Assembly: GCA_025355395.1 (NCBI GenBank)
Contig: JANXZT010000508.1
Location: 1 to 12,290 of the forward strand
Length of the DNA: 12,290 nucleotides
Direction: 5' to 3'
DNA from: Betaproteobacteria bacterium
GTDB lineage: Bacteria; Pseudomonadota; Gammaproteobacteria; Burkholderiales; Casimicrobiaceae
The stretch's first letter is position 1. Every line of letters begins with the position of its first letter. Below are positions 6,396-12,290 of the stretch, piece by piece. Made by a program: the position numbers and the translations under genes. The notes below the pieces were generated by a model that was given only the letters and a program-made list of their open reading frames with translations, was not told the DNA's origin and searched no databases.

Positions 6396-8084
6396 ATGCG
6401 CTCAGTCCCCACCGCCTTGACGACTTTTCCCAAGCTCCTGCTGCTGGCTGCATTGCTCGCCGGAACGTGGACTCACGACGCCCGCGCCGACAAAAAGACG
6501 GTGTGCAGCATTACGGTCAATTCGCCTGACGAAAGCGAAATGTTCCAGCGGAGCCTTCCCCGCGACGAGTTCGAATTCGTCGAATTGGTGGAGCGCGGCC
6601 GCCCCGACTGGCTTGAATCCGCGTGTCGCAAGGGGGTGCGATGCGACATGCTCATCATTTCCGGACATTTCGATGATGGCACGCAGTTCTATTCGGATCG
6701 GCTCGACGCGCGCGAATTCCTGCCGGTCGACGAGATGGAGCGGATCTCGTGCAGCGACTCGTGTCCGGGACTGTTCTCTCAACTCAAGGAAGTCTATCTC
6801 TTCGGCTGCAACACGCTGAATGCGGAAGCGCTGAGGAGTGCGTCAGGCGAGATCGCGCGCAGCCTGATTCGTTCCGGTCACTCGCAGGCCGACGCTGATC
6901 GGCTTTCACGGCTGCTCGCCGAGCGGCACGGCGACAGCAACCTCGACCGGATGCGCCAGATTTTCAAGGATGTGCCGGTGATCTACGGTTTTTCGGGCAA
7001 AGCACCGCTCGGGCCCACCGCGGCGTCCGTGCTCGAGCGCTACTTTCAGTCCGGCCCGAAAGAGGAGACCGGCAGCGGCCGTGCGAGTCGCAAGCTGCTC
7101 AGTCTGTTCGCTCCCGTGTCGATGACGAGCACCGCGGGTCTTACCGATTCGGATCCGAAGGCGAGCTATCGCCAAGACGTGTGTCGGTTCTCTGACGATC
7201 GGCTCTCGCCGGCCCAAAAGCTTCATTTTGTCCATGAGGTTTTGGGTCGCGAGATGGCGGAAGTCCGCATGTTTCTCGATCTGCTCGCGAAATACACCGG
7301 TTCGCTCACCGTGCCTGACCGCATTACTCCCGCGGTGTCGCAGGAGCTCGGCGAGATCGCTCGCGATCAGGACGCGCGAGGGCGTTTCCTGGCGTTCGCG
7401 CACGACGCCGACGAGCCCGCCGTGCGCGTGAGGATGCTGGATCTGGCGCGCTTTCTGAATTGGCTTTCACCGGCGCAGCACCGCGCGGAGGTGATGTCGA
7501 TGATCAGTGAGCAGCTTGCTGGAGATTCCGTCGGCGTGACGGAAGTGGATCTTGCTTGCGCGCTCAACAAGGAACGCGAATTGGGCCAGGAACTGGACCG
7601 GCTGCAATTGTCACCGACGCAGGCCGCTAAAGTGACGCACGCGGCGATCCTCGCGTGCCTTGGAAGCGTCGACGGGCGGGCGCGAGTGCTGCGCGCGCTG
7701 ACGAGTCCGCGCATCGAAGACATCGCGATCGCGGAGGTTTATCTGCAGCACCGTCCGATCACAGACGTGCAGGAACTGCGGACGGTCGCGACCGGCATTG
7801 CGCACATGAGCAATTCAGAGGCGCAGGTTCGGGCGCTCGATACACTCGCCCGCGGGCAGGTCTCCGATCGCCAAAGTCTCGAAGAGCTGACGCGTTTGTT
7901 CCCGCTCGCCAAGTCGGTGAACGTACAGCGGTCGATCGCTGGAATCCTGGTCCGCTCGGACTATGCGGCGATGGCAAAGCCCGGACTCGTGCGCGCGCTG
8001 CGCCAACATCGACTCAAGTCCCCGGACGGCGAAGACATGATCGACATTCTCCTCCGCCGCCTTGAGGCACCCCAGTCGGGTTAA
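6396..8084 (+). CDS. exported caspase/CHAT-like protein with helical-repeat C-terminus, copy 2
   Basis: A 562-residue paralogue of the preceding gene, which it follows by 149 bases on the same strand. The signal peptide has the hydrophobic core LLLLAALLAG and ends in the same ARA before Asp32. Mature residues 32-141 match copy 1 at 80 of 110 positions in my ungapped count. The predicted His/Cys pair is kept: IISGHFDDG (His91) and VYLFGCNTL (Cys138). His91 aligns with His90 of copy 1, while the second His of copy 1 is Phe here, so the first His is the likelier catalytic one. All nine cysteines align (37, 77, 83, 119, 123, 138, 263, 388, 421). The C-terminal half is again helical, with repeated leucine-rich amphipathic stretches. 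The ATG at 6396 has no obvious ribosome-binding site, as in copy 1. Exact function unknown. Confidence 0.8.
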   Translation: MRSVPTALTTFPKLLLLAALLAGTWTHDARADKKTVCSITVNSPDESEMFQRSLPRDEFEFVELVERGRPDWLESACRKGVRCDMLIISGHFDDGTQFYSDRLDAREFLPVDEMERISCSDSCPGLFSQLKEVYLFGCNTLNAEALRSASGEIARSLIRSGHSQADADRLSRLLAERHGDSNLDRMRQIFKDVPVIYGFSGKAPLGPTAASVLERYFQSGPKEETGSGRASRKLLSLFAPVSMTSTAGLTDSDPKASYRQDVCRFSDDRLSPAQKLHFVHEVLGREMAEVRMFLDLLAKYTGSLTVPDRITPAVSQELGEIARDQDARGRFLAFAHDADEPAVRVRMLDLARFLNWLSPAQHRAEVMSMISEQLAGDSVGVTEVDLACALNKERELGQELDRLQLSPTQAAKVTHAAILACLGSVDGRARVLRALTSPRIEDIAIAEVYLQHRPITDVQELRTVATGIAHMSNSEAQVRALDTLARGQVSDRQSLEELTRLFPLAKSVNVQRSIAGILVRSDYAAMAKPGLVRALRQHRLKSPDGEDMIDILLRRLEAPQSG

Positions 8085-8119
8085 TCCCTGCGTCAGATTT
8101 CCTGGACTGCCTCGCGAAC

Positions 8120-8150
8120 GGTGCCTCGCAACGCCTTGAGCGGCGGCACC
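8120..8150. repeat. inverted repeat between convergent genes
   Basis: GGTGCC (8120-8125) and GGCACC (8145-8150) flank a 19-base loop in the 143-base gap between convergent copy 2 and the YXWGXW-type gene. It is a weak candidate for a bidirectional stop; only a TTTT at about 8170 lies downstream on the plus strand. Confidence 0.25.
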
Positions 8151-8227
8151 GGATTCGTCCTGCGTTGGCTTTTGTCATCCGCGCGCGCGAAGGGCCAAGC
8201 GTTAACCCCGGCCCCGGCGGCCGACGA

Positions 8228-8596
8228 TCAGTACCGCCGCGGATTGTTCGGCGCGCGGTCCACCCGATTCGGTACACCGTCGCCGTCGCGATCTCCCCGC
8301 GCCCAGCGGCCACGTTCCATAAACCACCGCCCATCACGCTCCACCCATTTGGGCCCGGCGTAGCGGTAGCCAGGGCGATCTCGGACAAAGTTGCCATTCA
8401 CCCATACATGGTTTCGGCCGCGCCAGTTCCAGTAACCGGGTGCCCAGACGTACCCGCGGCGTGGGGGCGGAACGCGCTCGGCCCGAAGCGGAGGGGGTGC
8501 GACTCGCACCACGATGTCGGCGGCGACGGCGGACGATATCGGCACGGTTCCTAATGCAGTCGCGACCATCGCAGCGAGCAGAAGTTTTTTCATCAT
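8228..8596 (-). CDS. YXWGXW-type exported protein with a DxDxDG calcium-loop tail
   Basis: A 122-residue exported protein. The signal peptide (1-26; core LLLAAMVATALG, likely cut after AVA) is followed by a proline/arginine-rich linker. An aromatic module comes next: GYVWAPGYWNWRGRNHVWV (48-66), then GPKWVERDGRWFMERGRW (81-98). This is the tyrosine/tryptophan spacing of small YXWGXW-repeat proteins common in Burkholderiales. The tail DRDGDGVPNRVD (102-113) is a thrombospondin type 3-like acidic loop that could bind calcium. The ATG at 8596 has AAGGAG (8603-8608 on the opposite strand) six bases upstream; a second ATG follows immediately. The periplasmic or outer-surface role is unknown. It runs opposite to the caspase-like pair, with which it converges, and has its own upstream region. 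Confidence 0.82.
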   Translation of the reverse strand: MMKKLLLAAMVATALGTVPISSAVAADIVVRVAPPPLRAERVPPPRRGYVWAPGYWNWRGRNHVWVNGNFVRDRPGYRYAGPKWVERDGRWFMERGRWARGDRDGDGVPNRVDRAPNNPRRY

Positions 8597-8951
8597 CGCA
8601 GTCTCCTTATAAGGGGTCCGTATCGTCGATGTGGCGCCGCGTCCTGCGGGCGCAAACCAGAAAACCGGCAGGTCGTGAACGCAGCTTGTTCTCTCGACAC
8701 CAGGCTATAACGCCTCGCCGTCGCCGAAGGTGGTCACCCGAAACTGTTTGTTACAGATTGGGATGCGTCGCGACCGTCGCTTAAGCGGTCGGGTAATACC
8801 TACCCGCTGGCCGAATCGAGATCCATGCGTCTTGTCATCGGGTAATCGAAGCCGCCTAGGGACCCGGACATCGAGTGCTCGCGGCGGCGCTGATCGGGCG
8901 ATAATCCGAACCGCGCCAAACACGAGGTCTTGCCAGAGCGATGCCCTTGGA
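8597..8951. other. gene-free region with two adjacent hairpins
   Basis: No supported gene. This stretch carries the promoter side of the YXWGXW-type gene and the downstream side of the ElaB/YqjD-type gene (both minus strand). Two inverted repeats abut: CGACCG (8771-8776) with CGGTCG (8786-8791), nine-base loop; and GGGTA (8791-8795) with TACCC (8801-8805), five-base loop. They share base 8791, so they could form alternative structures or a terminator for the ElaB-type gene, although no T run follows. Confidence 0.35.
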
Positions 8952-9260
8952 TCAACGACCGGCGCGCCCCAAGAGATATCCCACGGCGATCGCGATGCCA
9001 ACCGCGAGATACGGCGTCGCGCGGATGTACCCGGCGCCGGTATCGGCGAGCATCGATGGTGCCTGTTTCATCGAATCGACCGTGTCCGACGCCCAATCAC
9101 TGGCCGCCGTGGTGCGATCCGCGACGGAATCGATCGTGTCATGAATGGCGGACTTGGCGGAGGCAAGGGTGTCGCTGGCCTTGTCGGCCATCCGGTCTGC
9201 CGTCCTGCGCGCGCGCTCTGCACCGTTGCCGATTGTGGTGTTGTGCGTCAGTTCGCTCAT
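8952..9260 (-). CDS. ElaB/YqjD/DUF883-family membrane-anchored protein
   Basis: A 102-residue protein. Residues 1-75 are polar, Ala/Asp/Lys-rich and strongly helical, with heptad-like spacing. Residues 78-102 carry the typical C-terminal anchor: YIRATPYLAVGIAIAVGYLLGRAGR, here with the pattern aromatic-Arg, Pro, a small-residue transmembrane helix, then LLGR. In E. coli, ElaB, YqjD and YgaM share this layout, sit in the inner membrane and associate with ribosomes in stationary phase under RpoS control; that role is known for the family and not shown here. The ATG at 9260 has GAGGAG seven bases upstream. An ATG at 9323 would add 21 unconserved residues with no better ribosome-binding site, so I prefer 9260. 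Confidence 0.82.
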   Translation of the reverse strand: MSELTHNTTIGNGAERARRTADRMADKASDTLASAKSAIHDTIDSVADRTTAASDWASDTVDSMKQAPSMLADTGAGYIRATPYLAVGIAIAVGYLLGRAGR

Positions 9261-9401
9261 GGTCTTTCTCCTCGATTGTTGTTTCAAGGGCGCGACCCGC
9301 GCAACGCGGAGTTCCATCGCCAATGGGCAATCTTAGGCGGCGCGAGAAATGGCGCTATAGGGCGGCGGGCGGGCGGAACGTAGGACGATGCCGCATCGGA
9401 A

Positions 9402-9407
9402 ATTATA
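9402..9407 (-). promoter_or_regulatory. TATAAT -10 candidate upstream of the ElaB/YqjD-type gene
   Basis: The minus strand reads TCTTATAATTT here, a perfect -10 hexamer about 140 bases upstream of the ATG. No good -35 lies at the proper distance, which would be acceptable for RpoS-dependent promoters of this family. The call is weak. Confidence 0.3.
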
Positions 9408-9451
9408 AGAAATCGGCACGCAGGCGCGGTTGTGGCGAGCAGCGCCACCGG

Positions 9452-9480
9452 TTGGCCAATTCCATAAATCCGGCTAAACT
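9452..9480 (+). promoter_or_regulatory. tRNA-Lys promoter
   Basis: TTGGCC (9452-9457), a 17-base spacer and TAAACT (9475-9480) make a sigma70-type promoter. It is followed by a GC-rich discriminator (GGCGACCCCCGCGCG), the usual mark of stringently controlled stable-RNA promoters. Transcription would start near 9487, about 32 bases before the mature tRNA. Confidence 0.6.
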
Positions 9481-9518
9481 GGCGACCCCCGCGCGTTCGT
9501 GCGGACACTGCTTTTGCC

Positions 9519-9594
9519 GGGCCGTTAGCTCAGCTGGTAGAGCAGCGGACTCTTAATCCGTTGGTCGTAGGTTCGATCCCTACACGGCCTACCA
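9519..9594 (+). tRNA. tRNA-Lys (anticodon CTT)
   Basis: A complete cloverleaf is visible. The acceptor stem GGGCCGT (9519-9525) pairs with ACGGCCT (9584-9590), with one G-T pair. The D arm is GCTC/GAGC. The anticodon stem is GCGGA/TCCGT with loop CTCTTAA (anticodon CTT at 9552-9554). The T stem is GTAGG/CCTAC with loop TTCGATC. The discriminator is A (9591), and CCA is encoded at 9592-9594. The anticodon reads AAG codons. The gene is intact, as expected when an island inserts at a tRNA 3' end and restores it. Confidence 0.97.
9572..9594. other. probable attachment-site half at the tRNA-Lys 3' end
   Basis: Tyrosine integrases of genomic islands commonly recombine at the T-loop and 3' end of a tRNA gene, and an integrase gene lies directly beyond this one. 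The core here would be the T loop through CCA. The second copy, which would mark the other end of the island, is not in the window, so the exact core cannot be set. Confidence 0.35.
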
Positions 9595-9598
9595 ACAT

Positions 9599-9635
9599 TT
9601 CAAGGGCTTGCAGCGATGCGAGTCCTTGAATTTTT
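9599..9635 (+). terminator. intrinsic terminator of the tRNA-Lys gene
   Basis: A 14-pair stem, 9599-9612 with 9617-9630, has two G-T pairs and a GCGA tetraloop (9613-9616). It is followed at once by TTTTT (9631-9635). It begins four bases after the tRNA CCA. On the minus strand no T run follows, so it works toward the plus strand. The last T is also part of the stop codon of the converging integrase gene. Confidence 0.88.
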
Positions 9636-10666
9636 CACCCCTGTGCCGTATTTGTGCCGTCGCTTGGTGCCGCGACGGCCCGCCCTGCACAGAGGCGCTC
9701 CGCGTAAGGCGCGAGGTGATCCGCGGCAAGGTGCGCATAGCGCCGCACCATCGCCGGGCTCTCCCAACCGCCCAACTCCTGCAACGCGAACAGCGGCGTG
9801 CCGTTCTGCACGTGCCACGAGGCCCAGCAGTGCCGCAGATCGTGCCAGCGAAAATCTTCGATGCCGGCACGTTCCATCGCCGCATACCAGGCTTTGGTGC
9901 TCAGCTGGACCACGGGCTGGCCACGAAAGCTGAACACGTGCGTCTGATGCTTCCCAACCTGCTTGCGCAGCAGCGCCATCGCTTCCGCATTGAGCGGCAC
10001 CGTGATGGCCTTGCGCGCTTTGGCCTGGTCGGGATGTATCCACGCCAACTGTCGCGTCAAATCGACTTGCTTCCATTGCAGACCGGTCACATTCGCTGCT
10101 CGCAGGCCCGTCGCGAGCGAGAATGCCGCCATGTCCGCAAGATGCTCGGACAACTCGGTTAGGAGCCGGTGCGCTTCTTCGTGCGTCAGAAAGCGAATGC
10201 GTCGGGTCGGCTCCCGCAGCATACGAACTTGCGGGGCCCGATCCAGCCACTCCCACTGATTGACGCACTGGCGCAGAATCGCGCGCACCAGCGCCAGCGT
10301 CCGATTTACCGTTGCATTACTGCAGCCCCGCGCGAGCTTCTCGTCCGTCAGCTTGTCGATCGTGGCGCGGGTGATGGTGCCGAGGTCTTTGCCGCCGAGG
10401 AAGGGGTCGAGCCAACGAAGCATGTTGACATCTCCCTTGGCTGTCGCCTTGTGCGACTTTTCCTTCACCCACCGCACCACCGCCTCGTTCCACGTCCGCC
10501 GCGGCTTCTCACCGAGCTTGGCGATCCGCCACAACTCCGACTTCAGCCGGTCGTGAAACTCTTGCGCTTGGGCTTTGTTGGCAGTCCCAGTAGTTCGCCG
10601 TACTCGCTCCCCGTTTGGAGCAACGACGTCGACCCACCAGATACCGCCGCGTTTGCGAAGTGACAT
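9635..10666 (-). CDS. tyrosine-type site-specific integrase
   Basis: A 343-residue phage/island integrase. Residues 1-50 form an arm-binding-like N-terminus (MSLRKRGGIWWVDVVAPNG). About 55-150 is the SAM-like core-binding domain, and 155-325 the catalytic domain. Catalytic residues are ATGLRAAN (Arg189), a lysine in QAKARKAIT (Lys216 or Lys219), HDLRH (His275, Arg278), Trp301 at the second His position, and the nucleophile Tyr310 in VRRYAHL. Trp at the second His position occurs in other island integrases. The ATG at 10666 has AAAGGAG five bases upstream (10672-10678); the frame is open further upstream but without family similarity. The start overlaps the excisionase-like gene by 124 bases, and the stop abuts the tRNA terminator. 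It probably drives insertion at, and excision from, the tRNA-Lys gene. Confidence 0.93.
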   Translation of the reverse strand: MSLRKRGGIWWVDVVAPNGERVRRTTGTANKAQAQEFHDRLKSELWRIAKLGEKPRRTWNEAVVRWVKEKSHKATAKGDVNMLRWLDPFLGGKDLGTITRATIDKLTDEKLARGCSNATVNRTLALVRAILRQCVNQWEWLDRAPQVRMLREPTRRIRFLTHEEAHRLLTELSEHLADMAAFSLATGLRAANVTGLQWKQVDLTRQLAWIHPDQAKARKAITVPLNAEAMALLRKQVGKHQTHVFSFRGQPVVQLSTKAWYAAMERAGIEDFRWHDLRHCWASWHVQNGTPLFALQELGGWESPAMVRRYAHLAADHLAPYAERLCAGRAVAAPSDGTNTAQG

Positions 10667-10872
10667 TGCATCTCCTTTCTCAGAGTCACTTGCAACGCTT
10701 GCCGAGGCGTAGCGTAAAACGAACGCACGTACTCGGCAAGGTCGTCTTCGATGAAAATCCAGCACCGGCCAGGCTTGGCTCCCGGAATCGCGCCGCATTT
10801 CGCCCGGCGCCGGACTTCTTCCGGATGCATGCGCGGGAGGGCGGCAGCCTCGGACAGCGAAAGCGTCCGCAT
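10543..10872 (-). CDS. excisionase-like helix-turn-helix protein
   Basis: A 109-residue protein. Residues 1-52 match the winged-helix fold of small excisionase or MerR-like DNA-binding domains: LSLSEAAALPRMHPEEVRRRAKCGAIPGAKPGRCWIF, with the typical 'xxAA..lg....vrr....G.IpG.k.Gr.W' spacing, then EDDLAEYVRS. Residues 53-109 are less ordered and lie over the integrase start in another frame. Such proteins bend att DNA and bias the integrase toward excision; that role is inferred from family and position. No good ribosome-binding site precedes the ATG at 10872 (GAGCCCCC). Translation of the integrase may be coupled to this gene, since the integrase ribosome-binding site lies inside it. Confidence 0.68.
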   Translation of the reverse strand: MRTLSLSEAAALPRMHPEEVRRRAKCGAIPGAKPGRCWIFIEDDLAEYVRSFYATPRQALQVTLRKEMQCHFANAAVSGGSTSLLQTGSEYGELLGLPTKPKRKSFTTG

Positions 10873-10932
10873 GGGGGCTCGGGACAGTAGCGTGATCGGT
10901 TGGCGCAGTCCTGATCATGTTGACCTGCGCGT

Positions 10933-11802
10933 TTAGCGCCCCAAGTACACCGCCGTGATCGCCTCGCGGTCGTGGCCCATCTCGGCACTGATCGTGAGCC
11001 GAGCCTCGCGATCGAGGGCCTTTTGTTTCGGCGTGAGCTGCTTGGCGGTCGGGCCGCCACGCGCGGGACATTTCCAACCGGTCAATTCCTCGTAGCGCGC
11101 TTGCGCGTAGAAATGGCGATGGCCATGGAAGGCGTGAATACCGGCCCGGTCGCACTGGTAGCGAAAGTGTTGGAGATAGTCGCGATAGGTTGCATAGCCC
11201 GGCGCGACGAGACTCTTGCCCTTCGCCAGCGCTTTGGCCTCATCGAGTAGCTGCCGTTGCTCCTGGGTCCGGATGGGAATCTCCCGCTCCCGTCCGCCTT
11301 TGGTCCACGAGTCCTTGAGCACGAGGCGCTCCCCGCGATCCGCCCACGCCGCGATGATCTTGATCGATTCCTCACGGCGCAGGCCAAACAGGGCCTGCAG
11401 GCCGAGGGACATGTGGATAAAGAGATCGGGGATTTACTGAACGCGGTCCACGTCAAGCGCCTTCGCCTTGCTGACGTTGGTCACGAACACCCGATCCGGG
11501 ATGCCGTAGGCAGCGTTCGAGCGGGCGACGACGTTCTCTTTGCCGACTTTTTGCGCCCACCAGCGCAGCGTCGTCGTGCGGTTCTTGATTGTTCCAGGCG
11601 ACAGTCCTTCCGCCAACCAGCGCTCGACCAACTTCTCGACGTGCTTGGGCCTCAGGCTGTGGGCGTCCATGTGCCGGAAACCCATTTCTTCGAGCTGATC
11701 GGCGACGAGATCGAGAATGTGTTCCCGGTCGGCCTGGGTGGCGTAGCTGCCATCCCGGTTGCGCCGGCAGAGCTGCTTCAAGGCGTAGTTCAAATCGCGC
11801 AT
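10933..11802 (-). pseudogene. tyrosine recombinase of the 'integrase domain-containing' type, broken by one in-frame stop
   Basis: Read through, this is one 289-codon gene. The N-terminal half (122 residues, MRDLNYALKQLCRRNRDGSY...) is the DNA-binding integrase domain; the C-terminal half is the catalytic domain. A TAA at 11434-11436 (codon 123) follows DVDRVQ. The same frame continues with IPDLFIHMSLGLQ, so no frameshift is involved. All catalytic residues lie after the stop: Arg142 (GLRREE), Lys168 (WTKGG), His226/Arg229 (HGHRH), His277 (MGHDRE) and Tyr286 (AVYLGR). The ATG at 11802 has GGAGG five bases upstream, and the first residues fit relatives I remember; an ATG at 11925 in the same frame is less likely. 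An ATG at 11412 could restart the second half but lacks a ribosome-binding site. The damage looks like a single-base nonsense change, possibly recent. Confidence 0.78.
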
Positions 11803-12290
11803 CGGTGCCTCCTCGGCGCTGCGGTGAGAGGGAACTCGCGGGAGGGCCTCCATTCCCGCGATTTGTTTGAGGACCGCTGCCAGAATGGCCAGCGATGGTT
11901 TGTCCGTAGTTCGTTTCGGTCGCATCTTGCATTTCCTCGTCAGAGCCGTTTATTGGTCCGTCAAAACGTTCCTGCGTCATTCGATGGTGTGTACGTGTCG
12001 GGTAAGTGTTTCTGCTCGCCTGAGGTGCCGTAGCGACCGCAGGGGGAAGACTGAGCACGGGACACCACTCCCGTTGTGTGCGGTTGTTCTGCTGCTCGCC
12101 AGCGCCGCACGGCGCTTTACTCGGCGTCGCGACTGCGCTCCCCCGGGGGAGCGCTTCAATCGCGAGAGCCATTAACCCAGGGCTCAAGGAGCGCCGTTAA
12201 GGCGCGAACGTTGCGATCCGTTACGCGAATCATTCGGCGACGGGCGTTGCACCCATCGCGCACGAGGCGTGGTGGCCGTCTAGCGGCCAT
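11803..12290. repeat. hairpin-dense gene-free region of the island
   Basis: No gene is supported here. Six inverted repeats crowd into 12057-12289. They are ACGGGA/TCCCGT (12057-12074, six-base loop), AGCGCC/GGCGCT (12101-12116, four-base loop), a perfect 20-base palindrome GCGCTCCCCC with GGGGGAGCGC (12135-12154), GCGCC/GGCGC (12191-12205), CGAAT/ATTCG (12226-12236) and TGGCCG/CGGCCA (12273-12289). A short minus-strand frame is open across 11803-11925 ahead of the recombinase start, probably leader. The repeats could be recombination sites, regulator sites or an origin. Confidence 0.45.

Larger units (their letters stand above)
9595..12290. mobile_element. left part of a genomic island at tRNA-Lys (continues past the window)
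   Basis: A tyrosine integrase gene ends beside a tRNA-Lys 3' end. It is followed by an overlapping excisionase-like gene, a second (broken) tyrosine recombinase and a hairpin-rich stretch. This is the usual layout of the integrase-proximal end of an integrative element. No conjugation, replication or cargo gene is visible, so plasmid, prophage and island types cannot be told apart. Confidence 0.6.

Noticed and set aside
8705..9001. Minus-strand open frame in the 8597-8951 gap
   Set aside because: It begins inside the ElaB/YqjD-type gene in another frame, with arginine-rich shadow composition and no ribosome-binding site.
10667..11155. Upstream extension of the integrase frame
   Set aside because: The residues before the ATG at 10666 are low-complexity and shadow the excisionase-like and recombinase genes. 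The ribosome-binding site AAAGGAG favours 10666.
11453..12187. Minus-strand open frame across the recombinase N-terminal half and the hairpin region
   Set aside because: Its second half is an arginine/proline-rich shadow of the recombinase, and its first half shows no recognisable domain.
1..12290. CRISPR array or insertion-sequence transposase
   Set aside because: No regularly spaced direct repeats and no transposase motif were seen on either strand.

Overview
This window reads as high-GC proteobacterial chromosome, most likely a betaproteobacterium (Burkholderiales-like). That assignment is inference from base composition and gene families: a YXWGXW-type exported protein, an ElaB/YqjD (DUF883)-type protein, and a TauD/HpaI/M20/RraA catabolic set. 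No species marker is present. The window joins a chromosomal stretch (1 to about 9600) to the first part of a genomic island inserted beside a tRNA-Lys gene (about 9595 to the right edge).

Layout. Positions 1-289 hold no gene I can support; they carry a REP-like hairpin and a long bulged inverted repeat. From 290 to 4096 lies a four-gene catabolic cluster. A TauD/TfdA-type dioxygenase and an HpaI/HpcH-type aldolase are on the minus strand. An M20-family amidohydrolase is on the plus strand, divergent from the aldolase. An RraA-like protein is on the minus strand, convergent with the amidohydrolase. Together they suggest amide or acyl cleavage, oxidative modification and retro-aldol cleavage of a carboxylated substrate, but the substrate cannot be read from the sequence. 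The RraA-like gene has a good sigma70-type promoter with a palindromic operator candidate over its -10. Its usual catalytic arginine is replaced by alanine.

From 4534 to 8084 lie two large tandem paralogues (570 and 562 residues). Both have signal peptides, a predicted caspase/CHAT-like (clan CD) domain with a His/Cys pair, and a helical, HEAT-like C-terminal half. All nine cysteines are conserved between them. I recognise no named family for them, and they are the best candidate here for an undescribed system. Next come a small exported YXWGXW-type protein (minus), a hairpin-bearing gap, and an ElaB/YqjD-type membrane protein (minus).

A complete tRNA-Lys(CTT) follows, with its own promoter and a strong intrinsic terminator. 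A tyrosine integrase converges on it, its stop codon touching the terminator's T run. Upstream of the integrase are an overlapping excisionase-like gene and a second tyrosine recombinase of the 'integrase domain-containing' type, broken by one in-frame stop. The last 490 bases have no supported gene but an unusual density of inverted repeats. The island continues past the right edge, so its cargo and far end are not visible.
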